64,000 nucleotides of DNA, from NCBI GenBank assembly GCA_028715725.1, contig JAQURG010000014.1, positions 1-64,000 on the forward strand. The letters are read 5' to 3'. This DNA is from Methylococcales bacterium. GTDB lineage: Bacteria; Pseudomonadota; Gammaproteobacteria; Methylococcales; Methylomonadaceae. Shown one piece after another: positions 47,570-56,826 of the stretch; the first letter of the stretch is position 1, and each line of letters begins with the position of its first letter. The notes under the pieces were generated by a model, which ran no database searches, was not told the DNA's origin, and worked only from the letters and a program-made list of their open reading frames with translations. The position numbers and the translations under genes are program-made.

Positions 47570-48883
47570 ATGCAACTCGACATCATCAATTTTATTAAAG
47601 AAGATATATGGCGGTTACATGAGCAAAGACTTCCACTGTTTAAAGCGAGAATAGTCAAGGCGCTAAGAATAGTTATATTATCTGTTCAGGGTTTCTACAG
47701 CGATCTGTGTCCGTTAAGAGCCTCCGCGTTAACGCTTTATAGCCTGTTATCCATCGTTCCCATTATCGCCATGCTGTTTGGCATCGCCAAGGGTTTCGGC
47801 ATCGAAAAAATTTTCGAACAACAATTGCTTAAGCATGCGCCTGACCAGAATACCATGCTGATACAGCTAATCAGTTTTGCGCAAAACCTGCTGGAAAGCA
47901 CTAAAGGCGGCGTTGTTGCCGGGATTGGCATCGTTGTTCTGTTTTGGACCATTATCAATGTGATCGGTAATATTGAAGAATCATTCAATTACATCTGGAA
48001 AATAAGCAAAGCACGATCAATAAGCCGTAAATTTAGCGACTATTTATCGCTCATGCTGTTGGCCCCGGTTTTATTGATAGCTTCCGGCAGTATTACCGTA
48101 TTCCTGAACACCAAAATAACCTGGCTGATGACCCTTATTCACTTGCCTGAATTTGGCGCCTGGCTGGTGCTGAGTGCATTAGGCTTATTGCCTGTGGCGC
48201 TTATGATAGCGCTATTCAGCTTTACGCTTATTTTTATGCCTAATCAAAAAATAAACTTCAAGGCCGGCATCATTGCCGGCATTGTTACCGGTATTTTATA
48301 TCAACTGTCCCAATGGGCATATCTCAGTCTCCAGATTGGTGTATCCAGTTATAATGCAATTTACGGCAGCTTTGCTGCGTTGCCTTTGTTTATCGCCTGG
48401 TTGCAAATCGGATGGATGATTGTCTTGTTTGGTTGTGAGGTGGCCTTTTTTCTACAGAATTATAATATTTATAAAAATAATAACCGCTTTTCCGATTTAA
48501 GTTTTTCCTTGAGAAAAATCATTGCCCTTCAAATAGCGCATTTGATCATCAGCAATTTCGTTCAAATGAACAATCCATTGAGCGCAATCGAGATAGCTCA
48601 AAAACTGGTGATACCGATTGCAATTGTTCAGCCCGTTTTAGCCAATTTAATAGCTAGTCATATCATTGTCGAATTTAAAAATCAGGACGAAGTTGATGAA
48701 GCTTACCTGCCGGCAGTCGATATCAATATCCTGTCTATCGCTTATATCATTAATGCACTGGAACAGTGCGGACAAAGTCATCTGGCCGATATTAACCAGG
48801 AGCCTTTGTTTATGAACGCCGTCAATAAATTTAAAGAGTTAATGGAGAGCTCTGAACAAAACCGGCTGTTAAAAGATATTTAA
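47570..48883 (+). CDS. YihY/BrkB-family inner-membrane protein
   Basis: A 437-residue protein whose first 300 residues contain about six membrane helices with BrkB-type features: RASALTLYSLLSIVPIIAMLFGIAKGFG, ESFNYIWKI, and a conserved IYGSFAALPLFIAWLQIGWMIVLFG split near the end of that domain. The last 120 residues form a soluble winged-helix-like tail. The older name RNase BN for this family is wrong. The function is not established. Confidence 0.9.
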   Translation: MQLDIINFIKEDIWRLHEQRLPLFKARIVKALRIVILSVQGFYSDLCPLRASALTLYSLLSIVPIIAMLFGIAKGFGIEKIFEQQLLKHAPDQNTMLIQLISFAQNLLESTKGGVVAGIGIVVLFWTIINVIGNIEESFNYIWKISKARSISRKFSDYLSLMLLAPVLLIASGSITVFLNTKITWLMTLIHLPEFGAWLVLSALGLLPVALMIALFSFTLIFMPNQKINFKAGIIAGIVTGILYQLSQWAYLSLQIGVSSYNAIYGSFAALPLFIAWLQIGWMIVLFGCEVAFFLQNYNIYKNNNRFSDLSFSLRKIIALQIAHLIISNFVQMNNPLSAIEIAQKLVIPIAIVQPVLANLIASHIIVEFKNQDEVDEAYLPAVDINILSIAYIINALEQCGQSHLADINQEPLFMNAVNKFKELMESSEQNRLLKDI

Positions 48884-48886
48884 AAA

Positions 48887-49267
48887 TCATTTGGCGCACT
48901 TTTTTGTATAAAGTAATAACACCCCATATAGCGTTACGCCTAATACGGCGCCAAAGACATTAGCCATGACATCATAATAAGAAAACTGTCGGGTTGAGGT
49001 AAACCAAAGCTGGCAATATTCAAAAAATAAACCTGTCGCGAAAGAAGTCAGCAATACCATAAACGCAACTGTCGACCGCCGTTTATGAAAACTGTATACC
49101 GACATCAGCAACAGCGACAATATGCAATAGGCGATTAAATGATCGATCTTGTCCCAGGCAATATTGCCGATGGCCGGACTGGAGTCCGGGAGAATCCACG
49201 GGTTAAGGTTTAAAAAAGCCAAAATAATCAGAAAATTGACTAATGCAAGGGTTTTATATGAGCTCAT
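48887..49267 (-). CDS. VanZ-like membrane protein
   Basis: A 126-residue protein with four helices and the VanZ-like core DKIDHLIAYCILSLLL and FEYCQLWF...DVMANVFGAVLG. The ATG at 49267 (MSSYKTL) is preferred over an upstream one that adds 19 residues without family character. Its stop lies 3 bases from that of the BrkB gene, so the two converge. Function unknown outside VanZ itself. Confidence 0.85.
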   Translation of the reverse strand: MSSYKTLALVNFLIILAFLNLNPWILPDSSPAIGNIAWDKIDHLIAYCILSLLLMSVYSFHKRRSTVAFMVLLTSFATGLFFEYCQLWFTSTRQFSYYDVMANVFGAVLGVTLYGVLLLYTKKCAK

Positions 49268-49390
49268 TGGATTGTTTGATGGGTTTGTTATAAAAGAAAA
49301 TGCCACGACGTGAAAGCACTGCACCTGGCTCTTTTACTGTGGCGGCTAAGCCATTAAACGGCCGGCTGATCGGTTATGTAGACGCTTACG

Positions 49391-50008
49391 TTATTTTCTT
49401 GCCTCAATCAGCTTGATAATGTCACTGCTATGCTCATCAACCCGGACTGATTCAAAAGGGCAGCCTTTAACGTTTTTCACAGTATCTCTATTAATATTGG
49501 CTCCGACTAATGCAACCACCGCAGGATTAATGAAATTCATCGCTTTGGCAAGCACGCGGTTAGAACTCAGCACATGTTCGAGTAATAACACTTGTCCGCC
49601 TGGCTTACAAACACGGTAAAGCTCTTTTAAGCCTTTTAGCGGTAGTGGCACCGAACAAAATACAAATGAAGCAATGACAGTATCAAAACTATTGTCGGCA
49701 TAGCATAATGATTGCACATCCATCAGGCTCAAGTCCACAGGGATATTTTTCCTTTTACTTTTTTGCATCGCCTGCTCGAGCATTTTTGAACTAAAATCAA
49801 TGGCGGTGATTCTGGCATCGGCAGGGTAATAGCCAAAGTTTTTGCCTGTCCCTGCGCCGACTTCAAGTATGTGGCGGCCATCTACCTTTGCCCATAATTG
49901 CTTGCGCCAGCTTTTAAAAAACAGGCCCTCCATTACCGCTTCGAGGCCGTCAAAATACGGAGCCAGCCGGTCATATCGCTGTTTAATTACAGTGCTGTCT
50001 GGTTTCAT
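49391..50008 (-). CDS. SAM-dependent methyltransferase
   Basis: A 205-residue class I methyltransferase. Motif I ILEVGAGTGKNFGYYP binds SAM. Other blocks are ITAIDFSSKMLEQA, FDTVIASFVFCSV and YRVCKPGGQVLLLEHV, similar to UbiE/Menaquinone-type enzymes. It is shorter than UbiE, so the substrate is open. The start at 50008 (MKPDSTV) matches the usual N-terminus; an earlier one at 50050 would add 14 residues. Confidence 0.85.
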   Translation of the reverse strand: MKPDSTVIKQRYDRLAPYFDGLEAVMEGLFFKSWRKQLWAKVDGRHILEVGAGTGKNFGYYPADARITAIDFSSKMLEQAMQKSKRKNIPVDLSLMDVQSLCYADNSFDTVIASFVFCSVPLPLKGLKELYRVCKPGGQVLLLEHVLSSNRVLAKAMNFINPAVVALVGANINRDTVKNVKGCPFESVRVDEHSSDIIKLIEARK

Positions 50009-50168
50009 AATCAATTCTACGGATGAGTACTGTCGAATATTACCGCGCAAACTTGAGCTTCATCAACACTATTCTTGTCTGTCATGTAAAATAGGTACTT
50101 TTTCGGCTCAACTGCCGGGAACAGATTGAAACCTCAAGCAGGTTTGAGAACGAGTGTAATAAAGTATT

Positions 50169-50795
50169 TTGGAATTAGTCATTGACGTGAAAGCACAATT
50201 AGAAGATTTGGTACAGACGCCGCTCCCGACTGAGTACGGTGATTTTATCCTGCATTACTACAGCAATACTATTGATGACAAGGAGCATGTTGCTCTGGTT
50301 AAAGGCGATGTTGAGAACAGGGAAAATGTGCCGGTACGTATTCACTCCGAGTGTTTTACCGGCGATGTCCTCAGCTCCAGGCGATGTGATTGCGGAGAAC
50401 AGTTGGCGATGGCCATGCAGTTTATTGATGAAGCAGGGTTCGGAATATTGATTTATTTGCGTCAGGAAGGCCGAGGCATCGGATTGCTGAAAAAACTGCA
50501 GGCTTATAATTTACAGGATCAGGGCATGGATACTGTGGATGCGAATATCCATCTCGGACATCTGGCCGATGAAAGAGAATACAGCATAGCCGCGTTAATG
50601 CTGGAAAATCTGAAAGTCAGTTCAATAGAACTGATGACCAATAACCCAAAGAAAATAGATGAGTTGAAAAAGCTGGGCATCAATGTGAAAGGCCGCATTC
50701 CTATTGAGGCGGTTGCTCATGACGGCAATGTAAGCTATTTAAAAACCAAGGCAAAAAAAATGGCGCATATGCTGTTCCAATCCAAAAAAGAGTAA
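50169..50795 (+). CDS. ribA: GTP cyclohydrolase II
   Basis: First step of riboflavin synthesis from GTP. The 208 residues carry the zinc ligands C62, C73 and C75 (HSECFTGDVLSSRRCDCG), followed by YLRQEGRGIGL and MTNNPKKI. The frame opens with TTG at 50169; GTG at 50187 is an alternative. No FMN-riboswitch-like structure is evident in the short upstream region. It is the monofunctional form, without RibB. Confidence 0.95.
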   Translation: MELVIDVKAQLEDLVQTPLPTEYGDFILHYYSNTIDDKEHVALVKGDVENRENVPVRIHSECFTGDVLSSRRCDCGEQLAMAMQFIDEAGFGILIYLRQEGRGIGLLKKLQAYNLQDQGMDTVDANIHLGHLADEREYSIAALMLENLKVSSIELMTNNPKKIDELKKLGINVKGRIPIEAVAHDGNVSYLKTKAKKMAHMLFQSKKE

Positions 50796-50802
50796 GCGCT
50801 AC

Positions 50803-51978
50803 TTATTCATTAAGCACCGTTTCAACCAGTTTGATCCAGTAAGCCGCACCTATCGGCAATACGTTATCGTTAAAATCATAATGGGGATTATGCAACAGGC
50901 AGCCATTTGCAGAGGGACCGTTGCCTATCCAGATATAGCATCCGGGCTTTTCCTGAAGCATGAAAGCAAAATCTTCTGAACCCATACTCGGTATCGGCTG
51001 TTGATTGACGCATGGCTTCCCGGCTACTGCAATCGCAGCTTTTAACGCAAGCGCTGCTTCAGCTTCGCTATTAAATGTGACCGGATAGCCTGCGTTTTCG
51101 GGATTAAACAGGATGTTGGCCGTAACTTCAAAACCCTCGCAGATGGCGTTGACCAGTTGGGTAATTTTATCTGCAATCGTTTTTTGGACGGCATTGTTAA
51201 AACAACGAAAAGTACCTCTTAACAGCACTGATTCCGGTAGTGCGTTCCAGGTATTGCCTGCGTGTATCTGGGTAATGCTGACGACCGCAGGGTCAGCAGG
51301 GTCAATCGTTCTGCTGACGATGGTTTGTAAAGAGTTGATCAGCTGGGCGGCAGCGACGATGGCGTCATTGCCCAAATGCGGCATTGCGGCATGAGTTGCC
51401 TGCCCGGTAATAGTAATTTCAAAACAATCAAATGACGCCATCATTGCACCTGATTTAACGGCAAAGTGGCCTAAGGGAACGTCGGGAAAATTATGCATCC
51501 CGAACACGCAGTCAGCCGGGAATTGTTCAAAGAGTCCGTCATCTATCATTTGCCTGGCGCCTGCGCGGCCTTCTTCGGCAGGCTGAAAAATAAAATAGAC
51601 TGTCCCGTTAAAATCGCCATTATCCGATAAATATCGGGCTGCGCCCAGCAGCATCGCGGAATGGCCGTCATGGCCGCAGGCGTGCATCTTGCCTTCATTG
51701 CGGGATTTATAGGAGAAGGTGTTCTGTTCCTGAATGAACAAGGCATCCATATCGGCGCGGAGGGCAATTTTCCTGTTACCCGTTCCCCTGGAAAGCGTCG
51801 CGACAATGCCGGTCTTGCCGAGTCCCTGATGAACTTCCAGGCCAAAGCTGGCCAGCTTTGCGGCAATATATTTGGCTGTTTTAGTTTCCTCAAAAGCGGT
51901 CTCGGGAAACTGGTGCAGATGCTGACGCCATTGCCGCATGTCGGCATGTAGTTGACTGATAGCTTTTATCAAAGACAT
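50803..51978 (-). CDS. M20-family amidohydrolase
   Basis: Zinc-dependent aminoacylase/carboxypeptidase-type hydrolase. The 391 residues show RADMDAL, HACGHDGHSAMLLGAA with likely metal ligands C101, H103 and D104, QPAEEGRAGARQMIDDG, a dimerisation domain and SMGSEDFAFM near the end. This is the hippurate hydrolase/N-acyl amino acid hydrolase subgroup. The natural substrate cannot be decided from sequence. It converges on ribA with 7 bases between. Confidence 0.9.
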   Translation of the reverse strand: MSLIKAISQLHADMRQWRQHLHQFPETAFEETKTAKYIAAKLASFGLEVHQGLGKTGIVATLSRGTGNRKIALRADMDALFIQEQNTFSYKSRNEGKMHACGHDGHSAMLLGAARYLSDNGDFNGTVYFIFQPAEEGRAGARQMIDDGLFEQFPADCVFGMHNFPDVPLGHFAVKSGAMMASFDCFEITITGQATHAAMPHLGNDAIVAAAQLINSLQTIVSRTIDPADPAVVSITQIHAGNTWNALPESVLLRGTFRCFNNAVQKTIADKITQLVNAICEGFEVTANILFNPENAGYPVTFNSEAEAALALKAAIAVAGKPCVNQQPIPSMGSEDFAFMLQEKPGCYIWIGNGPSANGCLLHNPHYDFNDNVLPIGAAYWIKLVETVLNE

Positions 51979-52042
51979 GGTATCGGTGCCAATTAGTCAG
52001 AATGTTGTGCTAAAACCAAAGCTCTATTAAAGCTCAGGGAGG

Positions 52043-53113
52043 TTATTCCTGTACCCTGTTTATAGCAAATACAGCCATGGCTAGAACGATCAGGCTGGGA
52101 GTAAATGCAATTAACGGCGCATTAAGGTTATAGATTAAACCGAGATGGCTCACCGTCGTATCGATAATATTAAAGCCCATTCCGATAACCACGCCTATCA
52201 TGATTCTTGCGCCAGCGCTAATGCCTCTTTTAACGCCGACTACAAAGGGCGCAGAAACCAGCAGCATTACGAAAGTCAACAAAGGGTTGGCCACGCGTCC
52301 CCAAAATGCCTGGTCAAAAGAGTGCGCTTTCTGATGATTTTCCTTTAAAAAACTAATATACATAGCCAGGTCATAAAGGGATAAATTATTCGGGTTTACA
52401 ACGGTATTCTTCAATAAATTGGGTACGACTGACGTTATCCACAGCTGTTCTTTTTCTGTATTTGTCAGCATTTGTTCTGTTGAAATTTTCGATTTCCTGA
52501 TGCCTTCCAGCTTCCATTGCTGACCGCCCAGAAAGTGTGCCTGGTCCGCATGCATGACCTGCTGCAAATGATGCTGATCGTCTAGTTCATAAATACTGAT
52601 ATCGGACAGAATTCCATCCTTTTGTATCTGCCGTACATTAATGAATTTTTTGCCTTCGCGCAGCCAGAGTCCGTATTTTGCATCCATAAGAATCTGTCCC
52701 TGCTGGGCGGTCACTTTAATCACTTGCGCTTTTCGGTCAGCCTGCGGCGCAACAAATTCACCGATAAGAATGGCAACGGTTACTAAAATGGCGCCTGCTA
52801 TCATAACCGCCCTGATTATCCCGAAAATGGATAAGCCCGCTGCCCGCATCGCAATAAGTTCATGATTATTGCCCATAGCGCCCAGGATAAACAAACTGCC
52901 CAACAGTGCCGATGAGGGCGTTAATTCATATAAAATGGTAGGTGAAGTCAAGGCCAGATAATAAAAGATTTCTTTCAAGCCGTAACTGCCTTTACCCAAA
53001 TCCTTCAATTCATCGCTAAAGGTAAATAAATTGAATAAAGTCAGCAATAGTAACAGTGCGACGAAAGAACCTTTCAAAATCTCCCTGACGATATAGCCTG
53101 TTAGGACATTCAC
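52043..53113 (-). CDS. lptG: LPS export permease LptG
   Basis: Inner-membrane half of the LptB2FG transporter that extracts lipopolysaccharide and passes it to the periplasmic bridge. Its 356 residues have two groups of three membrane helices around a central periplasmic beta-jellyroll (about 100-270). FGRVANPLLTFVMLLVSAPFVVG-type sequence near 290 and the C-terminal LPLLALAV-like region fit the family. It starts directly after the lptF stop. Confidence 0.93.
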   Translation of the reverse strand: MNVLTGYIVREILKGSFVALLLLLTLFNLFTFSDELKDLGKGSYGLKEIFYYLALTSPTILYELTPSSALLGSLFILGAMGNNHELIAMRAAGLSIFGIIRAVMIAGAILVTVAILIGEFVAPQADRKAQVIKVTAQQGQILMDAKYGLWLREGKKFINVRQIQKDGILSDISIYELDDQHHLQQVMHADQAHFLGGQQWKLEGIRKSKISTEQMLTNTEKEQLWITSVVPNLLKNTVVNPNNLSLYDLAMYISFLKENHQKAHSFDQAFWGRVANPLLTFVMLLVSAPFVVGVKRGISAGARIMIGVVIGMGFNIIDTTVSHLGLIYNLNAPLIAFTPSLIVLAMAVFAINRVQE

Positions 53114-54271
53114 TCAGCTTACCTTCTCTTTGACTTTCATGATAAGCCATTGCCATCCATACAATCTGGCCAATAACAACCCGCCGATCAGCAATAACAA
53201 CAGATTGACCCCGATACCACCCAGCCAGGCAGGGATATTTTCATTGATAACCCAGCTCTGACTGATACGGATAAGGTTACCGTAGGTGAAATAGATCAGG
53301 AAACCCACCAGCATATTTCCATAGATACCACCGCGAGGTGAAATCTGGGCTAAAGGCACGGCAACAAAACTTAATAACAGGATTCCTGAAGAAATAGACA
53401 AACGGCGCTGCAATTCAGCAATATCCGGAACTTCGCTGGATGCCCACAACAAATTAACGGCAATCGCCTGGCGGTTGGGCTTCTCAAATTTGACGGCTTT
53501 TTTATCGCTTATTCTGACGGCATATTCAACAAACTGTTCAATAACGTAATTCAAGGCGCCGGGTTGTCCCTGAACGCGTTCGCCCTGCTCAAAAACAATA
53601 AAACGTCCTTCCGGAAAATCCTGGAGCCGAGCGGCTTCAGCATTAATAATTCCTACACTGTTATGCTGTCTGTCCTGAACGAAGACTTTGTGCATCTTTT
53701 TATCCTTGCTGATTTTTTCCACATAAAAAACCAGATCGCCCTGACTGTATTCGCTAAATTTTCCCGCAGCGACACCTCTGAGGTCGGCAGATTCCTCGTC
53801 CTGATGCACCAGGGCATCTCCTTTTGCTTCCGCCCAGGGCGCTATATACAGGGACAGCCCAACCGCGAGTATGCTTAACGGGAAAACCAGCAGAAACACG
53901 GCCCGATAAATGGTGCCTGCACCTCCTCCTGCTGAAGAAACCGCAGACATTTCCTGATCCCGGTACATCCTGCCCAGAACCATCAATACGGCCATAAATA
54001 ATGCGACAGGCAAAAATTCTATACTGGCGACGATCGTTTTCAACCCCAGAATGGTCATTAAGGTTTCTGTGGATACCTGTCCTTCAATAGCTCTTTCAAG
54101 AATCTTGATGAATTTTCGGCTGACGATAATGACTACAATCACTATCAAAACAGACAGTAGCGTCTTAAGCAAGTCCTGTGCAATCATTTTATCCAGAACA
54201 GTAATCCATTTACGCCGTTCTGTTTTAAAGCCTTTCAGCCAATCCGCTTCCAAGCTCGTCTCCCCAATCAC
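53114..54271 (-). CDS. lptF: LPS export permease LptF
   Basis: Partner of LptG in LPS export. The 385-residue frame begins at GTG 54271, but about 22 N-terminal residues precede the usual family start; the true start may be ATG 54187 or an ATT near 54205 (ITVLDKMIAQDL). SAGGGAGTIYRAV and VLGRMYRDQEM are conserved coupling-helix residues. The helix-jellyroll-helix layout matches LptG. The lptA/B/C genes are not in the window. Confidence 0.9.
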   Translation of the reverse strand: MIGETSLEADWLKGFKTERRKWITVLDKMIAQDLLKTLLSVLIVIVVIIVSRKFIKILERAIEGQVSTETLMTILGLKTIVASIEFLPVALFMAVLMVLGRMYRDQEMSAVSSAGGGAGTIYRAVFLLVFPLSILAVGLSLYIAPWAEAKGDALVHQDEESADLRGVAAGKFSEYSQGDLVFYVEKISKDKKMHKVFVQDRQHNSVGIINAEAARLQDFPEGRFIVFEQGERVQGQPGALNYVIEQFVEYAVRISDKKAVKFEKPNRQAIAVNLLWASSEVPDIAELQRRLSISSGILLLSFVAVPLAQISPRGGIYGNMLVGFLIYFTYGNLIRISQSWVINENIPAWLGGIGVNLLLLLIGGLLLARLYGWQWLIMKVKEKVS

Positions 54272-54520
54272 AAAGTCAATAATTTCGTGTCAATATATTA
54301 GCCGAAAATGGCGTCACTTTAAGATTTTACCATAACAGGGATCAGTAAGCCCTTCAGTTACAGGGAATGGCGTCCCATGATCATCAACTGCATATTCAGC
54401 AATTTAATCCAGCTTACGGCGCATTTTTGAAACGGTTCGTCCGGCTTTAAATTATTTCTATCCACTTCATGGTGAAAGAGCAGCGCCGCCAGATAACTGC
54501 TTGAGCGTATAACCGGAAGT

Positions 54521-55891
54521 TTATTTTTTAAACGTCAACTTAATCCGGGTGCCGCCATTCGCTGCTGATCGACTCAATTCAAAGCTTGCCTTATGCAGAT
54601 CAGCGATTTCTTTAACGATGGCCAATCCCAGGCCGCAACCATTTCCCGGACTGCCGGGAATGCGGTAAAACCGCTCGAAGATTCTTTTCATTTCATTCTC
54701 CGGTATGCCTGGCCCATCATCTTCCACAGTCAAACATGGAGCTTGATCACGATGAAGCCTGACTAAAATATTACCGTTCTCATAACCGTAGGCAATGGCG
54801 TTATCCAAAAGATTGGCCAGTAACTCCCTCAGTAGTATTTCATCGCCTTGTACGTATAATGGCTTTTTCGTGCTTTCAAAGCTTAACTCGATATTTCGCT
54901 GTAGCGCTTTGGGCACCCAGTCTATGCAGATTTGTTTAGCCAATGTATAAAGGTCTACCGGCAATAATTCATATTCCCTGATGATGGGTTCCGATCTGGC
55001 CAGGACCAGTAATTGCGTTGTCAAATGCGACATGCGGTCAGCCGAGTTCTGTATTTGCTGAAGCGCTGGCTGCATCGCGGATACCTCCTGCTCACGCAAT
55101 GCGCGTTCGGCTTGTAATTTTAAACCTGCTAACGGAGTACGTAATTGATGCGCGGCATTGGCAATAAAGCGTTGCTGGGTGGCAATCGCTTGTGTATGCG
55201 CCTCCAGCAGCTCATTAATCGTATCTGTCAGCGTGCGCACTTCAAGGAAAATATGCGCTTCAGGTATAGGACTCAAATCTCGCGATGACCGTTGCGCGAT
55301 TTGATCTGCCAACAAATGCAAAGGTTTCAGGCCTTTTTTTATGCCCGTTAATAAAAGTAGTCCCGTTAATAAGATCAAACCTATTTGTGGAATCAGGTCG
55401 GCTAATAAGATATCCGTCATCATGGCCTTGCGTTTATTCAAGGTTTCTGCAACATGAACAAAAACTTTTTCCGGCGTTTTATCAAGCGGAATTAACATGG
55501 ATACGACCCTGACCGGCTCACCGTACATCTTGTCGTTAAAATAAACAGGATGTGACCAATCTGTTTCCGGACCCAAGGGTTCGGGTACAAGATTGTCTCC
55601 CGCCAGTATCTCCTGTTCTGAGGAGTTGATTTTAAAATAGGTTTTGTCCTGATCGTCCCATTTAAAAATTTCCAAGGCGGCTGTTGGTAATTCGACGAAC
55701 ACCTTGCCTTCACGAACTTTTATCTCCTGTGTTAAAGATCGGGCGGAATCGAGTAACCACCGGTCATAGGCATCATCAACATAATGCAGGGTAACAAAAT
55801 AGGATAGAACAGCATCGAATATCACGAAAAAAATAAGCGGGATGACCAGGCGGAACAGGATTTCTGTTTTAAGACTTCTGTTTTTATGCAT
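54521..55891 (-). CDS. Membrane sensor histidine kinase, TctE/QseC-like
   Basis: The 456 residues have a first helix at about 13-35, a periplasmic domain of some 120 residues, a second helix at about 162-182, then a HAMP-like linker. The kinase core follows: H-box FIANAAHQLRTPLAGLKLQAE, N-box LANLLDNAIAYG, DDGPGIPENE and GNGCGLGLAIVKEI. The N-terminal part resembles the 2CSK_N domain of tricarboxylate-type sensors. It overlaps the regulator by 8 bases. The divergent SulP genes may be its targets; this is inference from position. Confidence 0.9.
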   Translation of the reverse strand: MHKNRSLKTEILFRLVIPLIFFVIFDAVLSYFVTLHYVDDAYDRWLLDSARSLTQEIKVREGKVFVELPTAALEIFKWDDQDKTYFKINSSEQEILAGDNLVPEPLGPETDWSHPVYFNDKMYGEPVRVVSMLIPLDKTPEKVFVHVAETLNKRKAMMTDILLADLIPQIGLILLTGLLLLTGIKKGLKPLHLLADQIAQRSSRDLSPIPEAHIFLEVRTLTDTINELLEAHTQAIATQQRFIANAAHQLRTPLAGLKLQAERALREQEVSAMQPALQQIQNSADRMSHLTTQLLVLARSEPIIREYELLPVDLYTLAKQICIDWVPKALQRNIELSFESTKKPLYVQGDEILLRELLANLLDNAIAYGYENGNILVRLHRDQAPCLTVEDDGPGIPENEMKRIFERFYRIPGSPGNGCGLGLAIVKEIADLHKASFELSRSAANGGTRIKLTFKK

Positions 55892-56558
55892 CGGTTGATT
55901 TCTCTAATAAGTAGCCAAGACCACGTACCGTGCGAATAAAGGCGCCATAAGGCTCTATGCGTTTGCGCAGGCGGTGAATATATATTTCAATGGCATTGTC
56001 CGTCAGTGCGTCACCATCGACTGATAAACGTTGAGCAATGCGATCCTTGGCGACGACTTTTCCTGCTTGCAGCAATAAAATTTCCAATACGCCATATTCA
56101 CGAGCCGATAGCAGAATCGGCTTGCCCTCCACTAACACCTGGTGGTTATGCGTATCCAGCAGCAGCTGTCCAATCACGATATCATTACTAAATCCGCCAT
56201 AACAACGCCGAATCAAGGCATTAATACGTGCTTCCAGTTCGCGCAGTTCGAAAGGTTTGGTCATATAGTCATCAGCGCCTTGCTCAATACCCGTGATTCG
56301 GTCATTAACACCATCACGGGCTGTTAAAATCATGATAGGCAAAGGTACTTTCAGCCGTCTGAAGCGGCGCAATAATTCCAGTCCGTCGATATCCGGCAAC
56401 CCCAAATCGAGCACGATTACATCGAAACCCTGCGCTTGCAATAAATGTTCAGCATAAGCGCCGGAAGTTGCGCAGGTAACCGTATAGCCGCTATTGTTCA
56501 TGGTATGAATCAAGCCATCAGCCAAAACTGCATCATCTTCTATCAATAAAATGTTCAT
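55884..56558 (-). CDS. OmpR-family response regulator
   Basis: A 224-residue regulator with receiver (phosphoacceptor D51 in VIVLDLGLPDIDGLELL) and winged-helix DNA-binding domain (LSAREYGVLEILL, DNAIEIYIHRLRKRI, TVRGLGYLLE). It pairs with the overlapping kinase gene. Its 5' end faces the SulP gene across 268 bases, which suggests control of the transporters or of itself from that region. Confidence 0.95.
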   Translation of the reverse strand: MNILLIEDDAVLADGLIHTMNNSGYTVTCATSGAYAEHLLQAQGFDVIVLDLGLPDIDGLELLRRFRRLKVPLPIMILTARDGVNDRITGIEQGADDYMTKPFELRELEARINALIRRCYGGFSNDIVIGQLLLDTHNHQVLVEGKPILLSAREYGVLEILLLQAGKVVAKDRIAQRLSVDGDALTDNAIEIYIHRLRKRIEPYGAFIRTVRGLGYLLEKSTDA

Positions 56559-56826
56559 AAGCTGAAATAACTATCGTGAAAGGTTCGTGAAAGGAAGTAA
56601 GGCTAAGATTATGTTGGACTAATAATTGATAGTTAATCAATGAATAATATAGTTAAAGCAGCTCCACAAAACAAAAGGATACAGCCCATTTTAGATTGGC
56701 AATCTTTAGAGAATTGGCAACTTTAACTATAGTAAATGAAATTATAATTTCGAATCGATATTTGTTGACCATACAATTTCAATATTATCTGCAATAACGA
56801 TAAACCCCATCAACGGACTCACAGAT

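Noticed and set aside
50051..50168. Possible FMN riboswitch before ribA
   Set aside because: The gap is only 118 bases and I do not see the conserved RFN-element blocks.
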